From NCBI GenBank assembly GCA_016125335.1, contig WGLY01000029.1, forward strand, positions 1 through 61,542: 61,542 nt of DNA. The letters run 5' to 3'. This document shows positions 55,603-61,542 of this stretch, one piece after another (position 1 is the first letter of the stretch; each line of letters starts with the position of its first letter). Source of the DNA: Frankiales bacterium (GTDB lineage: Bacteria > Actinomycetota > Actinomycetes > S36-B12 > CAIYMF01). The notes beneath the pieces were generated by a model that was given only the letters and a program-made list of their open reading frames with translations, had not been told where the DNA came from and did no database searches. A program made the translations under genes and the position numbers.

Positions 55603-55725
55603 CTGCGCAGTGTGGCAGCCGCCGCGGCGCCTGCCCGGCGTCCGACCGACGCCGCGCTCGGGCGCCGGCGCGCGCGGACGCCCCCGCGGACGGCGACGCC
55701 GCGACCGCCGGCGGGTGCCCCGGGA
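55603..55725. other. GC-rich gap with small palindromes
   Basis: Includes CCGCCGGCGG (55705-55714), a 10-bp palindrome shortly after the stop of the gene at 55726-57327 (minus strand). It may be a weak terminator. Nothing else is recognised. Confidence 0.35.
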
Positions 55726-57327
55726 TCAGCCCGTCGGGCGCGGGTCCGGCGGCGGGGTGGGCACGGTGGGCTCGGGCGGCGGCGTCTGCAGCAGGATCTG
55801 CGGGATCTCCGGCGGGCAGCCCGGGGTGGTGCTCGGCGACGGGCCGGCGCTGGTGGACGACGTCGGGGACGCCGTGGCCGAGGTGGTGGGCGACGCCGTC
55901 GCGGTGGGGCTCCCGGCCGCCTGGCAGGCGGCGACCGCGGCGTCGTACGCGGCCTGGGCGTCGGCCTGGTCGACGAAGAACTGCGCGCGGGCGGCGACGG
56001 CGTCGTTGTAGGCCTGGAGGGCGGCGGCGTAGGCGGTGCGCGCCGCGGTGATCGCGTCCCAGGCGGCCGCGACCTGCGCGACGGCGCGGGCGTACTGCGC
56101 GAACGCGACGGCCTGCTGCTCGTAGACCGGGACGTCCTCCCAGTAGGTGAGGGTGTCGACCTGCCAGGTCTGCTGCGCGAGCGCGAGGTCCGAGAGCGCC
56201 TGCTGGGCGCGCGACTGAGCCAGCACCGCCTCCTGCGCCTGGTCGAACGGCGGCCGCGGCTGCCCGGTGAAGGCCCACCCGCAGCCGGGGCCCACCAGGT
56301 CGTCGAGGCGTGAGGGGTAGGTGGTGACGTTCGGCACCGGCGTGGGCCGCACCGGCACGACCGGCTCGGGCACCGGCGTGGGCAGGTCCTGCGGCCACAC
56401 CGGGTCGGCCGGGCGCTCGGGGTAGGAGACCGACGGCAGCGGGGTGGGGGTGTAGGTGTCCGGCACCGGGGTGACGCCCTTGGGCGGCGACGGGGTCGGG
56501 ACCGGCGGCAGCGTGACCGGCACCGGCGTGGTGAGCCCGGTGAACGCACCCGGCGCGCCCTGCACGCCGGTGGCGACCCAGGGCGACCGGCTCGCGTCGG
56601 CCAGGCGGGAGGAGATGACGTTGCAGCGGCTGCGCAGCGACTCGAGCAGCACGGCGTCGAGGGTGGTGGCGTCGGCCGCGAGGCCCACCGAGCTGCGCCC
56701 GGGCGAGACCACCAGCGCGATCACGTCGCCGCGGCGCCAGAACAGCGCGGTGGCGGCGGGCTTGCCCCCCGTGGCGGCCAGCCCCGCCGCGAGCGCCTCG
56801 GTGCCGGGGGCGGCGGCCACCCGCAGGGTGACCTGCGCCCCGGAGCAGGACGAGAGCACGTCGTTCCAGTCTCGTAGCGCCACGGCGCCGGCGCCGGCGC
56901 CGTAGGCCGACACGGTGACCACGACCTGCCGGCCCGGGGTGTCGAACACGCGCGAGGCGGTGAGGGCGGCGTCCACGCCGGGGCGCCCGCAGGGGCTGTC
57001 GAACGGGGTGCCGCCGGACCACGACAGGTCGCTGGCCGGCTGCCAGCCCGGGGCGACGGTGCCGGTGAGGGTGCTCGCGAGCACCTCCTGGGCCGGCGTG
57101 CGCACGAGGGCCACCCGGCTGACGGTGGGGGTGGGCGTGCTGGTCGGAACGGTCACGGTCTCGCCGCGCGGCTGCAGCGAGATGCCGAACATGCCGAGAC
57201 CGACCACCGTGAGGGCGAGGAACGCGACGGCCACGACGACGACGGCCACGGCCGCCACGGCGCTGCTGACCCGCCGGCCCGCCGCGGGCGCGGGGACCAC
57301 GTCGGGCGTGACCGAGTGGCGGCCCAT
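55726..57327 (-). CDS. Hypothetical membrane-anchored, proline-rich protein
   Basis: 533 residues, no recognised family. One membrane helix (about 20-48, VSSAVAAVAVVVVAVAFLAL), an outer domain of about 200 residues with four Cys (SPCGRPG, SSCSGAQ, SRCN and a later GPGCG), and a Pro-rich linker (VTLPPVPTPSPPKGVTPVP, about 265-330). An Ala/Gln helical segment follows (about 345-460, AVAQVAAAWDAITAARTAYA) and then a Ser/Thr/Pro tail. ATG 57327. It is divergent from the class A penicillin-binding protein and looks like a wall-spanning protein. Confidence 0.7.
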   Translation of the reverse strand: MGRHSVTPDVVPAPAAGRRVSSAVAAVAVVVVAVAFLALTVVGLGMFGISLQPRGETVTVPTSTPTPTVSRVALVRTPAQEVLASTLTGTVAPGWQPASDLSWSGGTPFDSPCGRPGVDAALTASRVFDTPGRQVVVTVSAYGAGAGAVALRDWNDVLSSCSGAQVTLRVAAAPGTEALAAGLAATGGKPAATALFWRRGDVIALVVSPGRSSVGLAADATTLDAVLLESLRSRCNVISSRLADASRSPWVATGVQGAPGAFTGLTTPVPVTLPPVPTPSPPKGVTPVPDTYTPTPLPSVSYPERPADPVWPQDLPTPVPEPVVPVRPTPVPNVTTYPSRLDDLVGPGCGWAFTGQPRPPFDQAQEAVLAQSRAQQALSDLALAQQTWQVDTLTYWEDVPVYEQQAVAFAQYARAVAQVAAAWDAITAARTAYAAALQAYNDAVAARAQFFVDQADAQAAYDAAVAACQAAGSPTATASPTTSATASPTSSTSAGPSPSTTPGCPPEIPQILLQTPPPEPTVPTPPPDPRPTG

Positions 57328-57394
57328 CGGTCACCCCCTCGTCACCCGTCGGTCGTCCGCGACGCGCACCCTGGTGGCGAGCGCCTGCGCGGGC

Positions 57395-57412
57395 GAGGTG
57401 CGCCCGCACCTC
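57395..57412. promoter_or_regulatory. Inverted repeat in the divergent region upstream of the penicillin-binding protein
   Basis: GAGGTGCG (57395-57402), two bases, CGCACCTC (57405-57412), 39 bases before GTG 57451. Candidate operator or leader hairpin. Confidence 0.4.
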
Positions 57413-57450
57413 ATCATGGTGAGGGGACGCGACCAGGGAAGCGAGCAGGG

Positions 57451-59832
57451 GTGAGCCGACGACACGCCGGTGGAGCAGCGCCGGCCGGGCCGCCACCGGG
57501 CGGGTCGGGCCTCGACGACCTGTTCCCCGGCGGCCTGCGCTCGTCGGTGCGCGCCGCCCCCCGGGCCTCGGCCGGGCGCCGGATCGCCCGGGTCCCGCTC
57601 CTGCTGCTGTGGTCGGCGGTCGCCGGCGCGCTGGTGGCCTTCCTGGCCGCCCCGGCGGTGCTGCCGCCGGCCTACGCCGCCCGCCAGGCGGTCTACGCCT
57701 GGGACGACCTGCCCACCGCCCTCCCCCTCGACGCCGAGCTCCCCCTGCGCAGCGTGCTGACCGACGACGAGGGCAAGCCGTTCGCGGTGTTCTACGGCCA
57801 GAACCGGGTGCCGGTGTCGCTGGCCAACGTCTCGCCGGCGGTGGTGGACGCGCTGCTGGCCACCGAGGACGACCGCTTCTACGAGCACGGGCCGGTCGAC
57901 CTCACGGGCCTGGCCCGCGCGGTGCTGCGCAACAGCGGCGGCGCGCGGCAGGGCGCATCCGGCATCACCCAGCAGTACGTGAAGAACCTGCTGCTCACCC
58001 AGGCGCGCACGCCCGAGGAGGCGGCCGCCGTCACCGAGGTGACGCTCGCGCGCAAGATCCGCGAGCTGCGCTACTCCGTCGCGGTCGAGCAGCAGCTGAC
58101 CAAGGACCAGATCCTCGAGCGCTACCTCAACACGGTGAACTTCGGCGACGGCGCCTACGGCATCGGGGCCGCGGCGCTGCACTACTTCGGCGTGCCGCCC
58201 AAGTCGCTCACCGTGCCGCAGGCGGCGATGCTCATCGGCATCCTCAAGTCGCCCACCAACTACAACCCCGTCGACAACCCCGGCCCGGCCCGCGAGCGGC
58301 GCGACGTCGTCCTCGCGCGGATGCTCGACACCGGCCGCATCACCGCCGCGCAGTACACCGCCGCCGTGGCCGACCCGGCCAAGCTGAAGGTGACCGACCC
58401 GGCCCAGGGGTGCGGAGCGTCGGCGTACCCGTTCTTCTGCCAGTGGGTCGTGCAGATCCTGAGCAACGACAAGACCTTCGGGCCGACGCCGGAGGCCCGG
58501 GCCGATCTGCTCTACCGCGGCGGCCTCACCATCCGCACGACGCTCGACCGCAAGGCGATGGCGGCGGCGCAGTCGGCCGCCAACGCGGCGCTGACCCCGA
58601 CCAACCGGGTCGCTGCGGGCATCGCGGTGGTGCAGCCCGGCACGGGCCACGTCGTCGCGCTGGCCACGAGCAAGCGATGGGGGCGCGACCCGGCGAAGGG
58701 CGAGACCCAGCTGGTGCTGCCGGTGCTGCCGGCGTACCAGCCGGGGTCGAACTTCAAGCCGATCACCCTCGCCGCGGCGCTGGAGCAGGGCTTCTCGCTC
58801 ACCACGACGTTCGACACCCCCGACGGCTACAAGCCGCAGGGGATGAACTACCCGCCGGGCGGGTTCCACAACGACAACAACCGCAACAACGGGGTGCTCA
58901 ACGCCTACCAGGCGACGGCCGGGTCCGTGAACACGTGGTACGTCCAGCTCGAGGAGCGCTACGGCGTGCTGGCCGTGGCCGACATGGCGCAGCGGCTCGG
59001 GATCACCAGCCTGCCGCGGTCCGGGCCGCGGGCGATCACCAAGCGGGACGCGTCGCTGACCCTCGGCGCCTACGAGGTGTCGCCGCTGGAGATGGCCGGC
59101 GCCTACGCGACCTTCGCCAGCGGCGGCATCGAGTGCTCGCCGGTCGGCATCACCGCGGTGACCGACCGGCACCGCACCGCGCTCCCGGTGCCCTCGGCCG
59201 GCTGCCACCGCGCGCTGTCGCCCTACGTCGCGGCCGCCGTGGCCGACGTGCTCCAGGGCGTGTTCGGGCCGGGCGGCACGGGCTCGGGCCTCGGGCTCAC
59301 CGGGCGGCCCGCCGGCGGCAAGACCGGCACCACCAACAACTCCGCGGCCACGTGGTTCAGCGGGTTCACCCCGCAGTACGCCGCGAGCGTGTGGATCGGC
59401 GACCCGCGCGGCGGCCAGAAGTACCCGCTCAAGGGCGTGGAGGCCTACGGGCGCTACTTCAGCACGGTGTACGGGCGCTCGATCGCGGGGCCGATCTGGC
59501 ACTCAATGATGACCGCGATGCACCACGGCCTGCCGGTGCAGGGCTTCCCCTCCCCGGCCACCACGGCGCTGTCCGGCCTCACGCCACCGGTGCCCGACGT
59601 CGTCGGGCTCTCGCGCGACACCGCGGTGAGCGCGCTGCTGCAGGCCGGCTACACCGTGCGGCTCGACCCGCAGACGGCCGCACCCGATCCGGACCTGCCC
59701 ACCGGGGCCGTCGCCGACCAGGCCCCCGCCCCGGGCTCGTCGGCGCCCTACGGCAGCACCGTGGTGCTCACCCTCACCGACGGCAGCGACACCACCGTCG
59801 CGATCCCGCGCCCCCGCTCCGCGGGCGGCTGA
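57451..59832 (+). CDS. Class A penicillin-binding protein with C-terminal PASTA domain
   Basis: Bifunctional peptidoglycan glycosyltransferase/transpeptidase, 793 residues. One N-terminal helix (VPLLLLWSAVAGALVAFLAA), the glycosyltransferase domain with ATEDDRFYEHGPVD (catalytic Glu) and ASGITQQYVKNLLL, then RKIRELRYSVAVEQQLTKDQILERYLNTVNFG (shown as RYLNTVNFG). The transpeptidase domain has the three active-site motifs: Ser-x-x-Lys in QPGSNFKPIT, Ser-x-Asn in AGSVNTWY, Lys-Thr-Gly in GGKTGTTNN. A PASTA domain (VPDVVGLSRDTAVSALLQAG) ends it. GTG at 57451, where GAGCAGG is a plausible ribosome site. Confidence 0.96.
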   Translation: MSRRHAGGAAPAGPPPGGSGLDDLFPGGLRSSVRAAPRASAGRRIARVPLLLLWSAVAGALVAFLAAPAVLPPAYAARQAVYAWDDLPTALPLDAELPLRSVLTDDEGKPFAVFYGQNRVPVSLANVSPAVVDALLATEDDRFYEHGPVDLTGLARAVLRNSGGARQGASGITQQYVKNLLLTQARTPEEAAAVTEVTLARKIRELRYSVAVEQQLTKDQILERYLNTVNFGDGAYGIGAAALHYFGVPPKSLTVPQAAMLIGILKSPTNYNPVDNPGPARERRDVVLARMLDTGRITAAQYTAAVADPAKLKVTDPAQGCGASAYPFFCQWVVQILSNDKTFGPTPEARADLLYRGGLTIRTTLDRKAMAAAQSAANAALTPTNRVAAGIAVVQPGTGHVVALATSKRWGRDPAKGETQLVLPVLPAYQPGSNFKPITLAAALEQGFSLTTTFDTPDGYKPQGMNYPPGGFHNDNNRNNGVLNAYQATAGSVNTWYVQLEERYGVLAVADMAQRLGITSLPRSGPRAITKRDASLTLGAYEVSPLEMAGAYATFASGGIECSPVGITAVTDRHRTALPVPSAGCHRALSPYVAAAVADVLQGVFGPGGTGSGLGLTGRPAGGKTGTTNNSAATWFSGFTPQYAASVWIGDPRGGQKYPLKGVEAYGRYFSTVYGRSIAGPIWHSMMTAMHHGLPVQGFPSPATTALSGLTPPVPDVVGLSRDTAVSALLQAGYTVRLDPQTAAPDPDLPTGAVADQAPAPGSSAPYGSTVVLTLTDGSDTTVAIPRPRSAGG

Positions 59833-59927
59833 CGACGTCGACGATCCCCCCGCCAGGGACCGCGGCGGCCTGTGCGGCCCCCGCCCGACGCCGGTCCGGG
59901 GCGGTCCGGGCGGCTCGGTCGGTGGGG

Positions 59928-59933
59928 CATAAT
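59928..59933 (+). promoter_or_regulatory. -10 element of tRNA-Gly
   Basis: CATAAT, about 30 bases before the tRNA. No good -35 is visible. Confidence 0.5.
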
Positions 59934-59963
59934 GACGGTCGGTCGCCGCCCTGGTGGCGCCCT

Positions 59964-60037
59964 GCGGGTGTAGTTCAATGGCAGAACATCAGCTTCCCAA
60001 GCTGACAGTGCGGGTTCGATTCCCGTCACCCGCTCCA
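59964..60037 (+). tRNA. tRNA-Gly (anticodon CCC)
   Basis: A complete cloverleaf. Acceptor stem GCGGGTG/CACCCGC, D-arm around TTCAATGGCAGAA, anticodon stem TCAGC/GCTGA with loop TTCCCAA (anticodon CCC, reading GGG), T-arm GTGCGGGTTCGATTCCCGTC, discriminator T, and an encoded CCA at 60035-60037. It marks a change of character: downstream DNA is less GC-rich and gene order becomes accessory. A spurious open frame crosses it on the minus strand. Confidence 0.97.
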
Positions 60038-60316
60038 GCGAAATCCCTTGCAGCACAGGGTATCTCAGGATCAGACACTTCACCTTCAATCTCCACTCTT
60101 GCCCGTTGCTGACCGGTTCTAGCCCACGTTTCACCCACGACAGATCCAGGGCGGCGAGGCTCAGGAGGCCGAGGTCGACGGATTCGACGAAAGCCCAGAA
60201 CGGGTCGGGAGGTCCCTCCCGGCAGGGAGCCAGACGAGTGTGCAACGGAGGCGGTTACGTCAGGCCACGCTCGCTGGCGGGAGCTGTTCGCAGCGCTCGA
60301 CGTCAGCGTTCGTAGA
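60038..60316. other. Gene-free stretch downstream of tRNA-Gly
   Basis: About 280 bases, less GC-rich than the rest of the window, with no convincing gene on either strand. A minus-strand open frame from 60245 runs through the tRNA and is rejected. I see no copy of the tRNA 3' end that would mark an att site within the window. Confidence 0.5.
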
Positions 60317-60358
60317 CACTACGCATAATCGGGTGATACTGTCGGTTCATGCGTAGTG
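60317..60358. promoter_or_regulatory. Operator candidate overlapping the start codon of the nucleotidyltransferase gene
   Basis: CACTACGCAT (60317-60326) and ATGCGTAGTG (60349-60358) are a perfect 10-bp inverted repeat 32 bases apart; the right arm begins with the ATG start codon. The -10-like GATACT (60335-60340) lies between, eight bases before the ATG. Confidence 0.7.
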
Positions 60359-60930
60359 ATGCTCCAGTGCTCGCGCCGACCTTCCGGTCGCGCACGCAGG
60401 GGGATCTGCTCGCCCTCGTCCTGCTACACCCCGACCGGGAGTGGACGGTGAGCGAGCTGGCGCGCGAGCTCGGGGTCGCGCTCACCACCGCGCAGTCCGA
60501 GGTGGCGCGACTGGCCGAGGGCGGCGTGCTGGCCACGCGCAAGGTTGGCCGCGCGCGCGTCGTGCGGGCCAACACCGCCAGCCCGGCCGTCGCGCCGCTG
60601 ACCCAGCTCACCCTCGTGACGTTCGGACCGCAGACCGTCGTCGCCGACGAGTTCGCATCTCTTGGCGCCGAGCGGGTGATCGTGTTCGGCTCCTGGGCCG
60701 CCCGCTACCACGGTGAGCCCGGCCCTCTGCCGGCTGACATCGACGTGCTCGTCGTCGGCGACGTGGCCCGTGCCGACGTCTACGCCGCCGCCGAGCGGGC
60801 CGAGGCCCGGCTCGGGATGCCCGTCAACCCGGTGCTGCGCAACACCGCAGCCTGGGACGACCCGACAGGTGACTCGCTGCTCGCCGAGATCCACGCCCGT
60901 CCCTACGTCGAGGTGACGAGGACGCCATGA
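60349..60930 (+). CDS. Winged-helix/nucleotidyltransferase (MNT-type) fusion protein
   Basis: 193 residues. The N-terminal part (about 12-80) is a winged helix: LALVLLHPDREWTVSELARE, LGVALTTAQSEVARLAEGGV and a wing LATRKVGRARVVRANT. The C-terminal part is a minimal nucleotidyltransferase with the active-site pattern VIVFGSWAARYHGEPG followed by LPADIDVLVVGD (Gly-Ser...Asp-x-Asp). In MntA/HepT (type VII) systems such enzymes modify and silence the HEPN partner. The fused winged helix would allow it to regulate its own operon. GATACT eight bases upstream implies a leaderless start. It overlaps the HEPN gene by four bases (ATGA). Confidence 0.85.
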   Translation: MRSDAPVLAPTFRSRTQGDLLALVLLHPDREWTVSELARELGVALTTAQSEVARLAEGGVLATRKVGRARVVRANTASPAVAPLTQLTLVTFGPQTVVADEFASLGAERVIVFGSWAARYHGEPGPLPADIDVLVVGDVARADVYAAAERAEARLGMPVNPVLRNTAAWDDPTGDSLLAEIHARPYVEVTRTP

Positions 60931-61382
60931 CGTGGGAACGCGGACGCGCCGTCGTCGAACGGCTCCTCGCCGAAGGACGGCTCGAAACGATCAGCGGCGC
61001 AGCCGCCGACGGCACGACGTGGCTGACCTCCGCCACGGCGCTCCTGGAGTCCGCGCGCCGCGAGGCCGGCAGCAACCCCGAGGCGGCGTTCGTGCTCACC
61101 TACGACGCGGCTCGCAAGGCGAGCACCGCGCTCCTCGCCCAACAAGGCCTACGCACCAAGACGACCGGGCACCACGTCACGGTCGAGCAGATCGTCCGCG
61201 CACAGTTCGGTGGGCCATTCGACGCCTTCGGCGCTCTCCGGCGCCGGCGTTCAGAGATCGAGTACCCGCAACGACCCGGCGACGACATCGATCCGGGCGA
61301 GGTCCCCATCGCCATCGACCAGGCGGAAGCGATCGTCAACGCGGCCGTGCGACTCGCTCCACAACTAGACCTCTACCGCTGA
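60927..61382 (+). CDS. HEPN-domain protein (SAV_6107-type)
   Basis: 151 residues, all-helical. ATALLESARREAGSNPEAAFVLTYDAARKASTALLAQQG is the substrate-facing helical pair (shown in part: AAFVLTYDAARKASTALLA), and the signature RRRRSEIEYP near residue 107 matches the SAV_6107-like HEPN group, which carries Arg...Glu-Tyr instead of the Arg-x4-6-His of RNase-type HEPN proteins. So it may lack RNase activity or use a variant site. It is coupled to the nucleotidyltransferase gene. No terminator follows; 36 bases later the 34-bp tandem repeat begins. Confidence 0.82.
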   Translation: MTWERGRAVVERLLAEGRLETISGAAADGTTWLTSATALLESARREAGSNPEAAFVLTYDAARKASTALLAQQGLRTKTTGHHVTVEQIVRAQFGGPFDAFGALRRRRSEIEYPQRPGDDIDPGEVPIAIDQAEAIVNAAVRLAPQLDLYR

Positions 61383-61418
61383 ACACGCATCTCGCCGGGT
61401 GAGCCGACAACCCAAGCT

Positions 61419-61542
61419 CTATCGGCACTTACGCGTGCCCCGGAGCGGCACGCTATCGGCACTTACGCGTGCCCCGGAGCGGCACGCTATCGGCACTTAC
61501 GCGTGCCCCGGAGCGGCACGCTATCGGCACTTACGCGTGCCC
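61419..61542. repeat. 34-bp tandem repeat, at least 3.6 copies, truncated by the window end
   Basis: Units at 61419, 61453, 61487 and 61521 are identical, the last cut at 22 bases. Each begins CTATCGGCACTTACGCG and ends TGCCCCGGAGCGGCACG. Within a unit GGCAC, GTGCC and GGCAC alternate, so hairpins GGCAC-TTACGC-GTGCC and GTGCC-CCGGAGC-GGCAC can form, also across units. There are no variable spacers. Confidence 0.95.

Noticed and set aside
59748-60245. Minus-strand 165-codon protein across the tRNA
   Set aside because: It reads through tRNA-Gly and the end of the penicillin-binding protein gene; the peptide containing VTGIEPALSAWEADVLPLN is a known false translation of a tRNA.
61419-61542. CRISPR array
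   Set aside because: The units are directly adjacent and identical throughout; there are no variable spacers and no cas genes.

Overview
The window is chromosomal DNA from a high-G+C actinobacterium. Evidence for this is the very high G+C, the frequent GTG starts, an HspR-type dnaK operon with a HAIR operator, a DUF3151 protein, a CU044_5270 protein, a SigE-family sigma factor and an EtfD-like membrane iron-sulfur protein. No ribosomal RNA gene is present, so I do not name a genus. The DNA begins inside one gene and ends inside a tandem repeat.

Left third (1-27,800): a loose de novo purine cluster on the minus strand. It holds purS-purQ-purL with overlapping stops and starts, then purC, purB, purD and, further on, purA. 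In between sit galE, a SigE-type sigma factor with a DUF4232-like membrane protein, a class III aminotransferase and two GNAT acetyltransferases. Next come a FAD oxidoreductase with DUF3151, an AbiEi-like protein, fructose-bisphosphate aldolase, a SpoU-type RNA methyltransferase, two DedA proteins, pyrE, two short-chain dehydrogenases and a class I aminotransferase.

Middle (27,800-41,100): an ArsR regulator overlapping an SRPBCC gene, then the heat-shock operon dnaK-grpE-dnaJ-hspR-clpB, preceded by one near-perfect HAIR site. Divergent from dnaK is the EtfD-like gene, which has its own palindromic operator candidate.

Right third (41,100-59,900): envelope functions. There is a secreted SGNH hydrolase, an acyltransferase with a C-terminal SGNH domain divergent from a secreted SGNH homologue, and a regulator/MFS pair. 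A MacA/MacB-like ABC export operon with a DUF5666 protein follows, then dcd, an ECF sigma factor with a CU044_5270 partner, a FUSC protein, and a class A penicillin-binding protein with a PASTA domain.

Right end (59,900-61,542): tRNA-Gly(CCC), about 300 bases with no gene, a two-gene nucleotidyltransferase/HEPN module with an inverted-repeat operator over its start codon, and a 34-bp tandem repeat running off the end.

Two signals run through the window. Many genes have a TANNNT hexamer 6-8 bases upstream of the start codon, implying leaderless transcripts; at 21,416-21,439 two such hexamers overlap back to back. A family of about 65-bp palindromic elements built on CGTCGTTACTGCC occurs five times, mostly just after stop codons.
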